The notes beneath the pieces were generated by a model. That model was not told the origin of the DNA. It searched no databases and was given only the letters and a program-made list of their open reading frames with translations. DNA of 64,000 nucleotides from Terriglobus aquaticus (lineage in GTDB: Bacteria; Acidobacteriota; Terriglobia; Terriglobales; Acidobacteriaceae): positions 1,426,001 through 1,490,000 of the forward strand of contig NZ_JAGSYB010000001.1 in assembly GCF_025685415.1 (NCBI RefSeq). Reading direction: 5' to 3'. The position numbers and the translations under genes are program-made. Numbering within the stretch: the first letter of the stretch is position 1; each line of letters begins with the position of its first letter. Positions 17,796 through 26,135 of the stretch are shown piece by piece.

Positions 17796-20365
17796 TGGCA
17801 GCGCTTCCTTGGTCCACGGCGGCGCGCGTCGCCTGGCGAGAGTTGCGAGCCTCGCGCACCAAATTCCTCTTCGTGGTTCTCAGCGTCGCTGTTGGCGTGG
17901 CGGCGCTTACAGGCGTGCGCGGCTTTTCCGCATCGTTTCGACATACTCTGCTGATCCGCGCTCGGTCGATTTTGGCAGGCGATTTGGGCGCAAGGATGTT
18001 TCAGCAGCCCACACCAAAGCAACTTGCATTGCTGGACCATGCCGCAGCCGGGCTTCGCCGCACCACCGTCACAGAGATGGCGTCCATGGCCACCGCCGCG
18101 AACTCGATGGATCCATTGCTGGTCGCGCTCAAGGCCATCGACCCCCGCGAATATCCCTACTATGGCCGGGTCGATCTGCAGCCGTCCATGCCCTTGGAAC
18201 AGGCCGTCGGCAACGATTCGGTTGCGGTCGGTGAAGATCTGCTGATTCGCCTCCGCTTACATGTGGGCGACAGCATCACGCTCGGTGACCGCACCTTTCG
18301 CATTGCCGCCGTGGTCGAGAGCGAGCCGGATCGCTTGTCTGGTGCCTTTGCCGCAGGACCGCGGGTGCTCTCGAGCCAGCAGCAATTGGCGGAAACACAC
18401 CTGCTGGCCACCGGTTCGCGTGCGAGCGAGCGATTCCTCTTCAAACTTCCATCACCCGACGATCGTGTCGTGGCAAAGCTCAAGGCTGCGGTCGAGGAAG
18501 CCCTGCCGGAAGCGAACGTCTCCGACTATCGGGAGACCAATCCGGCGATCACTGTTGCGCTGGATCGCGCGACAGACATCCTCTCCCTCGTCTCTCTGGT
18601 GGCACTGGTGCTGGGCGCGCTGGGCGTGGCGATGGCCATGCGCACCCATCTGCTGGAGCGGCTTGACTCCATCGCCATCATGAAGTCGCTGGGTGCCCAG
18701 AGCAGCAGCGTAGTTCGCATTTATCTTCTGCAAACCATCTTCCTGGGGCTGCTGGGCGGGGTTGTCGGCGTGCTGCTGGGCGTTGCGGTGCAGGTTGCGC
18801 TGCCGCTGCTGCTTGGCCGCATGTTGGGACTCTCGCCAGAGCTGCACATCGCGGGCAGCGCAGTGCTTACCGGCATCCTTACGGGGCTGATCATCACGGT
18901 CCTGTTTACGCTGCCGCCACTGCTCGACATCCGCAACGTTCGTCCCATATCTATCTTGCGGCGCGCCGTGGATGCGGAGCCCGCTCCGGCACTGCAACAG
19001 CTGCGTCAACGCCTGCGTGCCAACCTTGTACAGGTGGGCGCTATGGTGCTGATTTTGGCCGGTCTGGCCACCATTGCCGGTGTGCTTTCCGAGTCTCGCA
19101 AGGCTGGCCTGATCTTTGTGGTCGCTCTGGTCGCGGTATTGCTGGCTCTCATCGCTGCGGCAGCTTTGCTGCTTTGGATCCTGCGGCGCACCTTACAGCG
19201 CACGCGATTTTCGCTACCGCCTGCAGTGCGCCACGGGCTGGCGAATCTGTATCGTCCCGGCAATCCCTCAGCCGCTCTGTTGGCTGCGCTTGGCTTGGGT
19301 GTGATGCAGGTTGCTATCGTCTTCTTTCTCGGCCAGGCCTTCACGCACGAGCTGAAGCTGTCCACGCGCACGGACCTACCCAACGTCTTTCTGGTCGACA
19401 TCGCCGATAACGAACTACTCGGTCTACAGAGTCTGCTGAAGCAGCAGCCGGAGGTTCGCGGCACGCCGGAATTTGTTCCCGTGCTGTCCTCGCGCATCCT
19501 GTCGGTGGACGGGGTTCCAGCCGCTCAATTGAAGCTGAAGAACTTCCCTCAGCGCATGCTGCAAAGCATTACGCTCACCTGGTCGGAGACGCTCCCCGAG
19601 GGCACGACGGTGCTGCAGGGTAAGTTCTGGCAGCCTGGCGAAACGCGGGCGCAACTCGCCATCGGCGAACGTCACGCGGAACGCCTTGGTGTAAAGCTGC
19701 ACTCGCACATCGTCTTCGCAGCCGGCAGCGACGCGGATCGACCGATCGATGCAGAGGTCTCAGCCATCGTTCGCTCCGACGGTCAGCACGCGTACTCGCG
19801 CGCCGAATTCATCCTGCCGCGCGCGCCGCTCGACGGCATTTCGGAGGTCTGGTACGGCGCGGTGCATTCCGACCCGAACCAGGTAGGCGAACTGCAACGG
19901 GCGTTGTACGCAAAGTATCCGACCGTCACCGTGATCAACGTGGCGCAGGCGTTTGAGCAGCTGCGGAAGATCCTTGTGCAGGTTCAGCTTGTGGTGCAGT
20001 TCCTTGCAGGTTTCTCCATCTTTGCCGGATTAGTCATTCTGGCATCAGCCGTGGCAGGCACGCGCTACCGCCGCGTGCGCGAGGTGGTTGTCCTGAAAAC
20101 GCTCGGCGCTACCCGTTTGCGCATCGGATCCATCTTCACGATCGAATTCGCCGTGCTCGGCCTGGTCGCCGGCCTTGTCGGCCTGCTCTTCGCCAATCTC
20201 AGCACGCGGGCGCTGCTGCGCCAAATGGACCTGGGCTACCACCTGAACGCGGCCGAGAACCTCGGCATGTGGATCCTTGTCGCGCTGCTCACCGTGGCGA
20301 CGGGATGGCTTGCAAGCTACCGCATTCTGGGCCAGAAACCACTGGAAGTATTGCGCGAAGAATAA
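17795..20365 (+). CDS. ybbP: FtsX-like ABC transporter permease, YbbP type
   Basis: 856 residues, two FtsX-type modules. A helix at about 20-45 is followed by a large MacB-like periplasmic domain. Then come membrane helices around 270-370 (LVSLVALVLGALGVAMAM), a second helix set near 415-460, a second periplasmic domain, and terminal FtsX helices (FAGLVILASAVAGTRYRRV ... GWLASYRILGQKPLEVLREE). Size and layout match YbbP. It is coupled to the ATPase gene by a TGATG overlap. Its stop is only 2 nt from the convergent glycosyltransferase stop. Confidence 0.92.
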   Translation: MAALPWSTAARVAWRELRASRTKFLFVVLSVAVGVAALTGVRGFSASFRHTLLIRARSILAGDLGARMFQQPTPKQLALLDHAAAGLRRTTVTEMASMATAANSMDPLLVALKAIDPREYPYYGRVDLQPSMPLEQAVGNDSVAVGEDLLIRLRLHVGDSITLGDRTFRIAAVVESEPDRLSGAFAAGPRVLSSQQQLAETHLLATGSRASERFLFKLPSPDDRVVAKLKAAVEEALPEANVSDYRETNPAITVALDRATDILSLVSLVALVLGALGVAMAMRTHLLERLDSIAIMKSLGAQSSSVVRIYLLQTIFLGLLGGVVGVLLGVAVQVALPLLLGRMLGLSPELHIAGSAVLTGILTGLIITVLFTLPPLLDIRNVRPISILRRAVDAEPAPALQQLRQRLRANLVQVGAMVLILAGLATIAGVLSESRKAGLIFVVALVAVLLALIAAAALLLWILRRTLQRTRFSLPPAVRHGLANLYRPGNPSAALLAALGLGVMQVAIVFFLGQAFTHELKLSTRTDLPNVFLVDIADNELLGLQSLLKQQPEVRGTPEFVPVLSSRILSVDGVPAAQLKLKNFPQRMLQSITLTWSETLPEGTTVLQGKFWQPGETRAQLAIGERHAERLGVKLHSHIVFAAGSDADRPIDAEVSAIVRSDGQHAYSRAEFILPRAPLDGISEVWYGAVHSDPNQVGELQRALYAKYPTVTVINVAQAFEQLRKILVQVQLVVQFLAGFSIFAGLVILASAVAGTRYRRVREVVVLKTLGATRLRIGSIFTIEFAVLGLVAGLVGLLFANLSTRALLRQMDLGYHLNAAENLGMWILVALLTVATGWLASYRILGQKPLEVLREE

Positions 20366-20367
20366 CC

Positions 20368-21540
20368 CTACTGCGGGTACTCTCTTCCCTTCCACGAAAC
20401 CTGCTTGGCGAGACCGACCTGCTGCCAGGACCGTACCAGCAACAGCGCGAGTAGGGGCAGAGCAAACACGGCCAGCGCGATGTCGATCGCATTTGCTCCT
20501 GACCGGCGTGTCCGTGTCCAGTAGCGCAGAATCACTCGCAGCCAAAGGACCCAGAACGCTGCTCGTTGCCACAGCAGCCACGGCAGCGACAGGCTGAGCA
20601 CCGGCAGGCCTACCAAAAGAACGAAGTCCAGTATTCGTGCCGCGGCCAGCCATACCGGCCGCGGAAACAAGAGGGCCAGGTTCTTCGTCCAGCCTGCCAT
20701 CATCTCGCCTGTGGTGCGATACATGCGCGCCGCCACGCTTTCTGGCGCATACCGCAGGCGAATGCCGTGGCGGCGCTTCAGCAAACGCGCCAGGGCCACA
20801 TCCTCCAACACGCGATCCGCAACGGCCTGATGGCCGCCTACGCTGAAGTAAGCCGCCCTCTGCACCAGCAGGAACTGCCCGTTTGCCGCGGCGATCGGAC
20901 TTCCAGGATCGTTGACGAGCTTTGGTGGATACGCCGTCGCTAGTTCTGAGAACACCAGAGGCAAAAGGGCGCGCTGCACTACGTTGGCCGCGATCTGCCG
21001 CGGCGAGTAGCTCAGCATCGCCACGCCGTGCCGTTCCGCTTCGATCACGGCCCGATGCGTCGTTCCAGGCTCATGCAGCGTGTCGGCATCGGTGAACAGC
21101 AGCCACTTCGCCGTCCGCGCCACAGGCTGATTTACTCCAAACCACAGGGCGGCATTCTTGCCGGTGAACCCGTGCCGTCTCGCCTGCAGTTGCGGAGCGC
21201 GCAAGACGTGCACTCCTTCGTGCTTGCCTGCGACATCCTGCGCAATGCGTAGGGTGTCGTCCGACGATTCGTCGTCGATCACAAAGATGTGCCAGTGCCG
21301 GCCCAACTGAAACCCGTCGCCTGACTGTCCGATCAGCGATGCCAAGCACCCTGGCAGATTATGCGCCTCGTTGCGAGCCGGGATCAGTACGGACAACTCG
21401 TGGGTGTCAGCCTCGTCCTGCTCCAACTCCACATAGGACCGCGACCGCAGCGAGGATGCCGGGTGCGTGGGCGCACTTCCATCCAGCCGCAAAGTAAACT
21501 CCGGCTCCTGTGATGCTGTTTGCTGTTCCGGGTCGACCAT
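20368..21540 (-). CDS. Membrane-anchored GT2 glycosyltransferase (HpnB/CrtQ-like)
   Basis: 390 residues. After about 48 polar residues the GT-A fold begins with LSVLIPARNEAHNLPG, then IFVIDDESSDDT and the metal-binding LLFTDADTLHEPGTT. FTGKNAALWFGV, the acceptor-site VLEDVALARLLKRRHG and two to three C-terminal membrane helices resemble hopanoid-associated (HpnB) and carotenoid (CrtQ) glycosyltransferases. No hopanoid or carotenoid gene is in the window, so the substrate stays open. A GTG near 21435, close to the fold boundary, is an alternative start. The TATGAT 8 nt before ATG 21540 favours the long form. Confidence 0.82.
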   Translation of the reverse strand: MVDPEQQTASQEPEFTLRLDGSAPTHPASSLRSRSYVELEQDEADTHELSVLIPARNEAHNLPGCLASLIGQSGDGFQLGRHWHIFVIDDESSDDTLRIAQDVAGKHEGVHVLRAPQLQARRHGFTGKNAALWFGVNQPVARTAKWLLFTDADTLHEPGTTHRAVIEAERHGVAMLSYSPRQIAANVVQRALLPLVFSELATAYPPKLVNDPGSPIAAANGQFLLVQRAAYFSVGGHQAVADRVLEDVALARLLKRRHGIRLRYAPESVAARMYRTTGEMMAGWTKNLALLFPRPVWLAAARILDFVLLVGLPVLSLSLPWLLWQRAAFWVLWLRVILRYWTRTRRSGANAIDIALAVFALPLLALLLVRSWQQVGLAKQVSWKGREYPQ

Positions 21541-21547
21541 CGCTTCG

Positions 21548-21554
21548 TATCATA
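21548..21554. promoter_or_regulatory. Shared symmetric -10 box between divergent GT2 and TlpA-like genes
   Basis: TATCATA reads as TATCAT on the plus strand, 7 nt before GTG 21561, and as TATGAT on the minus strand, 8 nt before ATG 21540. The two start codons are only 20 nt apart. One core could drive both genes as leaderless transcripts. Confidence 0.5.
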
Positions 21555-21560
21555 GGACCT

Positions 21561-22067
21561 GTGCTGCCCTCCTTCCGCTTCGTCCGCCGTTTCGCCGCGC
21601 TCGTGCTGCCATGTGCCCTGCTGGTTGCCAGCGGCTGCAACCGGGGCGACCACCCGCAACAGGTCTCGCAGCAAGCGCCGGATTTTGTGGTTCGCGACGG
21701 TGCGCGCACGGTCCGCCTGCAGGATTATCGGGGCAAGACGGTCGTCCTGAACTTCTGGGCCACATGGTGTGCGCCCTGCCTGGACGAGTTGCCGAGCCTG
21801 CAACAGATGCAGCAGCAGGTGCCGCAGGTGCAAGTGCTGGCGGTGTCCATCGATGACGACCCCGTGGCCTACGCCGATTTCCTGAAGCAATACAAGCTGA
21901 AGCTGTTCAGTGTGCGAGATGGATCCGAAGGCGCGAACCTCCGCTTCGGATCGATCCGCGTTCCAGAAACGTTTGTGATCGACCGCAACGGTGTCATTCG
22001 CCGGAAATTCGTCGGTCCGCAGGACTGGACGTCGCCCGAAATCGAGAGCTTCCTGACGAAGCTGTAG
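21561..22067 (+). CDS. TlpA-like thiol-disulfide oxidoreductase, probable lipoprotein
   Basis: 168 residues from GTG 21561; an ATG at 21510 would overlap the divergent gene. The N-terminus RFVRRFAALVLPCALLVASG then Cys is a lipoprotein signal with lipobox VASGC. The thioredoxin fold has QAPDFVVRDGARTVRLQDY, the redox site NFWATWCAPCLDELPSL (CXXC) and the cis-Pro loop SIRVPETFVIDRNG. Members reduce or relay electrons to periplasmic thiols, for example in cytochrome c maturation. It ends 2 nt from the convergent dehydrogenase gene. Confidence 0.9.
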   Translation: MLPSFRFVRRFAALVLPCALLVASGCNRGDHPQQVSQQAPDFVVRDGARTVRLQDYRGKTVVLNFWATWCAPCLDELPSLQQMQQQVPQVQVLAVSIDDDPVAYADFLKQYKLKLFSVRDGSEGANLRFGSIRVPETFVIDRNGVIRRKFVGPQDWTSPEIESFLTKL

Positions 22068-22068
22068 A

Positions 22069-25000
22069 TTAGCGTCGTCGCCAGAACCACACCGCGACGC
22101 CTGCAGCTACCGCCGCACCCACGCCCAAACGCACTCGCGCGCGCCGACGCTCCTCCAACAGAGGCCGGCGAGCAAGTTCTTCCGGTGCAGCTGTGTTCCT
22201 GTCAGGATGGCTCGCCAGGTCCAGCAACTCCGCGAGGTGCACGCCATGGCGGGAGGCGTTTTGCGAAATGGCCTCCCGGCATGAGAAACCGTCGGCCAGC
22301 ACCGCCGTGGACATCGGGGCTTCCCGAACTGTGGGCAGGAGGACGCGCTCTGCGAGCGCCTGCGACACGTCGAAGTTTTCTTTCTCGAAGCCGAACGGAC
22401 CCGCCATACCGCAGCAACCCGAATCCAGCACCGTGGCGCGAGCGCCCATGCGCTGCAGCACCTCTTCTTCGGCGCTCATCTTCATCAACGCCTTGTGGTG
22501 GCAATGGCCCTGGACAGTCACCTCCACGGGCCAGTGGGGCGGCTGCCAATCCGGAGCGTGCTTCTGAAGGAACTCCGACAAGAGATACGTCTGATCGCGG
22601 AGCCGCTGCGCCCGCGGATCCCCGGGCAACATCTCGGTCAACTCGTCGCGGAAGACCGACGCACAGCTCGGCTCCAACACGACGACCGGCATGCCCGCGT
22701 CCAACTCCGCTTCGATGCTGTCCAGGGTTCGCTGCAAATAAGCTTTTGCCTGGTCCAGCAAGCCGAAGTCATACAGCGGTCGTCCGCAGCAAACGTGCCC
22801 GCGGGGCACATGCACCCGGAAGCCTGCTGATTCCAACACCCGCTGCGCAGCGGACGAAACCTGCGGCTGAAAGTAGTTGTTGAACGTGTCCGGCCAGAGC
22901 AGGACATCGCGCACACCGCGTCTGTTGCCGGGCGCGCTCATCGGTCCAGCCGACTTACGAATAGATTGATAGCTGCGAGCCGCGAACTGCGGAATAGCGC
23001 GCTGCTGTGCCACTCCAAGCAGCGCCTTCGCCAGGAACGCCACGCCCGGCACACGCAGCAGCAAATTGAGTGCCTCGGGCGAGGTCCACGAAGCAAGCCG
23101 CGCCCACTGGTCGATAAACCCGAACGCATAGGCCCGCAACGGTCGCCGATGCATTCGATGATAGTGGGCCATGAACTCGGCCTTGTACGTGGCCATGTCC
23201 ACGTTCACGGGGCACTCACTCTTGCAGGCCTTGCAGCTCAGGCACAGCTCCAGCGTCTCCTTCACGTCTTCGTCGTCCCACAGCGCCTCGCCCACACCGC
23301 CGCCCAGCACTTCACCCTGCAGCATTTCAAACAGCGCGTGCGCCCGGCCACGCGTCGAGTGCCGTTCGTCCCGCGTGGCCATGTAGCTGGGGCACATGGT
23401 GCCGCCGACCTCTTTGCGACACTTGCCGACACCAACGCAGCGCTCTGCCGCATGCGCAAAGCTGCCTCCATCGCTTGCATACGCAAAGTGCAGATTGGCG
23501 GGCTCCGCTGGCGCAAAGTCCGCGCCGTAGCGAAGATCGGCGTGCGGCTGGCGGGCGCGGATGAGCTTGCCGGGATTCATCTTGCCGGCTGGATCCCAGA
23601 GGTCCTTGAAGCGCTCAAACGCGCGCATCAGTTCCGAGCCGTACATCTTTTCCAGCAGCGCGCCCCGTGCCTGTCCGTCGCCGTGCTCTCCGCTCAGCGA
23701 CCCGCCGAAGCTGACCGTCAGATCGGCGGCCCGGTCCAGAAACGCGCGAAAGTGCCGGATGCCCGCTTCGCTGCGCAGATCAAAGTCGATGCGCACATGC
23801 ACGCACGCCTGCCCGAAGTGACCATAGAACGCGGTGTCGTACCCGAACTCGTCCAGCAGGGCGCGGAAGGCGCGCAGGTACGCGCCCAGCTTTTCCGGCG
23901 CAACCGCGTGATCCTCCCAACCTTCCCATCCAGGCTTCTGCCCCGGCACAAAGGCGGTCGCACCCAACGCTGCCTCGCGAACCTCCCACAACCGGCGCTG
24001 CTCCCTCACAGGCTTGATCAGCAGCGCCTGCGCTACTCCGCCCACCAGCGAGTCTGCAAAAGCCGCAGCCCGCTCCTGGCTCTCAGCTTCAGTGTCGGCG
24101 CCGAACTCTACGTACAGCCAGCCGTTACCCGCAGGCAGCAGACCGATGCTCGCCAGCAGCATCGACTTGCGGCGCATGAATTCGACCAGCTTGCCGTCGA
24201 AACCTTCCACAGCGATCGGCTGGTGCTCCAGGATTGCGGGGACATGATCGGCTGCGACGAAGATGTCCGGAAAACCGACCACGACCAGCGTTCGACACGA
24301 TGGATTGCGCTTGAGGCGCAACTTCGCCGAGAGAATCACGACGCAGGTGGCTTCGCTACCGACCAGCGCCCGCGCCACATTGAAGCTCCGCTCCGGCAGC
24401 AGTTCATTCAGGTTGTAGCCGCTGACTCGCCGCGGGATATCCGGAAAGCGTTCACGCACCAGCGCGCCGTACTGGTCGCGCAGCTCAAGCAACTCCTGGT
24501 AGATCTCGGCGCGGCGATCGCGCCCCGCGAGGATTCGCGCAAGCTCCGCTTCGTTGGTCTCACCAGCGGTAAGGATCGTGCCGTCGTACAGCAGCACTTC
24601 AAGCTCAAGCGTATTGTCGTCCGTCTTGCCGCCAAACAGGGCGTGCGAGCCGCAGGAGTTGTTGCCCAGCATGCCGCCCAACGTGCAATGCGAATGCGTT
24701 GCAGGATCCGGTGCGAAGAACCACCCAAGCGGTTTGACGACCGCCTGCAACGCATCCAGCACGATGCCGGGCTCCACGCGAACCCAGCCTGCATCGGCGT
24801 CCACCTCAAGCACGTGGTGCATGTATCGGGAAAAGTCGAGAATGACCGCCACGTTTGTACATTGGCCGGCAAGCGACGTGCCTGCGCCGCGCGAAAGCAG
24901 CGGAGCTCCGAAGCTACGGCACACCGCCACCGCCGCGATGACGTCTTCGCGCGTGCGCGGCAGAACTACGCCGATAGGGATGTGCCGGTAGTTCGACGCA

Positions 25001-25170
25001 TCGGTCGCGTAGAGGGCTCGCGTTCCGCGATCGAACTGAACGTCACCCGTGACCGCCTGCCGGAGAGCTGCTTCCAGCTCCCCGGCCTGATCGAAATTGT
25101 CTGGAGAATACGCGTGCGACGACGGAGGTAGCGGCGCAATCTGCACCAGGTCCGGCAAGGTGGTACTCAT
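22069..25170 (-). CDS. FAD-linked oxidase fused to Fe-S oxidoreductase (YdiJ-like), C-terminal membrane anchor
   Basis: 1033 residues from ATG 25170, chosen over 25182 because TATGCT lies 7 nt upstream. Order: PCMH-type FAD-binding domain (LLSRGAGTSLAGQ, GNNSCGSHALFGGK); FAD-oxidase C-terminal domain with SGEHGDGQARG; a ferredoxin-like segment with CVGVGKCRKEVGGTMCPSY and CLSCKACKSECP for 4Fe-4S clusters; then two CCG-type cysteine domains (HVCCGRPLYDFG, LDSGCCGMAG). This is the one-chain GlcD-GlpC architecture of E. coli YdiJ, whose relatives oxidise D-2-hydroxy acids such as D-lactate or D-2-hydroxyglutarate. The last 21 residues form a hydrophobic helix ending WFWRRR, which may anchor it to the membrane. 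Confidence 0.92.
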   Translation of the reverse strand: MSTTLPDLVQIAPLPPSSHAYSPDNFDQAGELEAALRQAVTGDVQFDRGTRALYATDASNYRHIPIGVVLPRTREDVIAAVAVCRSFGAPLLSRGAGTSLAGQCTNVAVILDFSRYMHHVLEVDADAGWVRVEPGIVLDALQAVVKPLGWFFAPDPATHSHCTLGGMLGNNSCGSHALFGGKTDDNTLELEVLLYDGTILTAGETNEAELARILAGRDRRAEIYQELLELRDQYGALVRERFPDIPRRVSGYNLNELLPERSFNVARALVGSEATCVVILSAKLRLKRNPSCRTLVVVGFPDIFVAADHVPAILEHQPIAVEGFDGKLVEFMRRKSMLLASIGLLPAGNGWLYVEFGADTEAESQERAAAFADSLVGGVAQALLIKPVREQRRLWEVREAALGATAFVPGQKPGWEGWEDHAVAPEKLGAYLRAFRALLDEFGYDTAFYGHFGQACVHVRIDFDLRSEAGIRHFRAFLDRAADLTVSFGGSLSGEHGDGQARGALLEKMYGSELMRAFERFKDLWDPAGKMNPGKLIRARQPHADLRYGADFAPAEPANLHFAYASDGGSFAHAAERCVGVGKCRKEVGGTMCPSYMATRDERHSTRGRAHALFEMLQGEVLGGGVGEALWDDEDVKETLELCLSCKACKSECPVNVDMATYKAEFMAHYHRMHRRPLRAYAFGFIDQWARLASWTSPEALNLLLRVPGVAFLAKALLGVAQQRAIPQFAARSYQSIRKSAGPMSAPGNRRGVRDVLLWPDTFNNYFQPQVSSAAQRVLESAGFRVHVPRGHVCCGRPLYDFGLLDQAKAYLQRTLDSIEAELDAGMPVVVLEPSCASVFRDELTEMLPGDPRAQRLRDQTYLLSEFLQKHAPDWQPPHWPVEVTVQGHCHHKALMKMSAEEEVLQRMGARATVLDSGCCGMAGPFGFEKENFDVSQALAERVLLPTVREAPMSTAVLADGFSCREAISQNASRHGVHLAELLDLASHPDRNTAAPEELARRPLLEERRRARVRLGVGAAVAAGVAVWFWRRR

Positions 25171-25177
25171 CAGCACG

Positions 25178-25183
25178 AGCATA
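25178..25183 (-). promoter_or_regulatory. -10-like box 7 nt before the FAD/Fe-S dehydrogenase gene
   Basis: TATGCT on the minus strand ends 7 nt before ATG 25170. It marks that ATG rather than 25182 as the likely start of a leaderless mRNA. Confidence 0.45.
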
Positions 25184-25226
25184 CGCGCTTGGCGGCGCGA
25201 CTTGCACCTTGCCTGCCTGGGCCGAT

Positions 25227-26090
25227 TTAGGAGGTGTAAGGCGCGAGCGGCGGGACGTCGTAACCCATGTCACGCAGTACCTTGCGCATGTACTCCTGGC
25301 TCTTGCGCACGCCGGGTACCGGGTCGTCTGCCTTGATCTCGTATTCCAGATCGACGTAGCCGGGATAGCTGATGTCGATCAGCGCCTTGAAGATCTTCGC
25401 CACTGGCATCACGCCTTCGCCCACCGCCACCTGGCTCTCGCGGCTGTGGGGATCTGCAAGATCCTTCAAGTGGCAGTCGTACAGCCTCTTGCCGGCCATG
25501 TTCACCGCTTCCACCGGATCGGTGCCCGCGCGCAGCGTATGACCGAAGTCGATGCAGTATCCGACGCGATGATCCAGCGGCTCAATGAACTTCTGGATAT
25601 CGAAGGGCGACGGCCATTCTTTGTCCTCAGGTCCGTGATTGTGGATGGCCATGCGGATGTCGTACTGGGAACAAAAGTGCGCGACCCGGCCTAAAGCCTC
25701 ATGCGAAGGAGATCCGACGAACAATGGGATCTTTGCCGCTTTCAGATATTCAAAGGACGGCCGAACCGCCTCGTCCGTGTCGGTCTTGAAGTAGATGGTG
25801 CCGGCGGCCGTCAGCCGGATGCCCGCATCGCGAAACACCTGCGCACGCTGCGCAACCGTGTCCAGCGGCTCCATGGGCAGGTGGAAGTCCGGCTTAATGT
25901 TCAGGTCCCGCAAACCCAACTGCTGCAGCATCTGGATCATCTGCGGAGTCTTGAAGCTGCGAAAGCTGTAGGAGCACTGGCCGAATTTCAGCGGCGACGC
26001 CTTTGCCGCGAGCACCGGGAACGGAAACATGGCTGCTGCGGAAACGAGTGCTGCACCGCGCAGCACGTCACGGCGAGTGGTAGTCGTCAT
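25227..26090 (-). CDS. Tat-exported sugar phosphate isomerase/epimerase-like TIM barrel
   Basis: 287 residues from ATG 26090. The N-terminus TTTTRRDVLRGAALVSAAAM is a twin-arginine signal, so the folded protein goes to the periplasm. The xylose-isomerase-like TIM barrel (AP_endonuc_2 group) shows the metal-site residues in AIHNHGPE, GYCIDFGHTLRAG, YDCHLKDL and a final Glu in YVDLEYE. These exported members are common in polysaccharide degraders, but their substrates are mostly undefined. It lies 45 nt after the GH43 gene, with its own TACATT box in the gap, so it may be both cotranscribed and separately transcribed. Confidence 0.87.
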   Translation of the reverse strand: MTTTTRRDVLRGAALVSAAAMFPFPVLAAKASPLKFGQCSYSFRSFKTPQMIQMLQQLGLRDLNIKPDFHLPMEPLDTVAQRAQVFRDAGIRLTAAGTIYFKTDTDEAVRPSFEYLKAAKIPLFVGSPSHEALGRVAHFCSQYDIRMAIHNHGPEDKEWPSPFDIQKFIEPLDHRVGYCIDFGHTLRAGTDPVEAVNMAGKRLYDCHLKDLADPHSRESQVAVGEGVMPVAKIFKALIDISYPGYVDLEYEIKADDPVPGVRKSQEYMRKVLRDMGYDVPPLAPYTS

Positions 26091-26097
26091 GCGCGCC

Positions 26098-26103
26098 AAT
26101 GTA
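26098..26103 (-). promoter_or_regulatory. -10-like box 7 nt before the isomerase-like gene
   Basis: TACATT on the minus strand ends 7 nt before ATG 26090. It fits an internal leaderless promoter between the GH43 and isomerase-like genes. Confidence 0.4.
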
Positions 26104-26135
26104 CATGCTGCGCACAACGCACGTCCACCCGGCGA

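Noticed and set aside
22966-25131. 721-codon open frame antisense to the FAD/Fe-S dehydrogenase
   Set aside because: Composition is Arg/His/Gln/Ala-rich without domains and lies wholly opposite a well-matched gene; long antisense frames are expected at this GC content.
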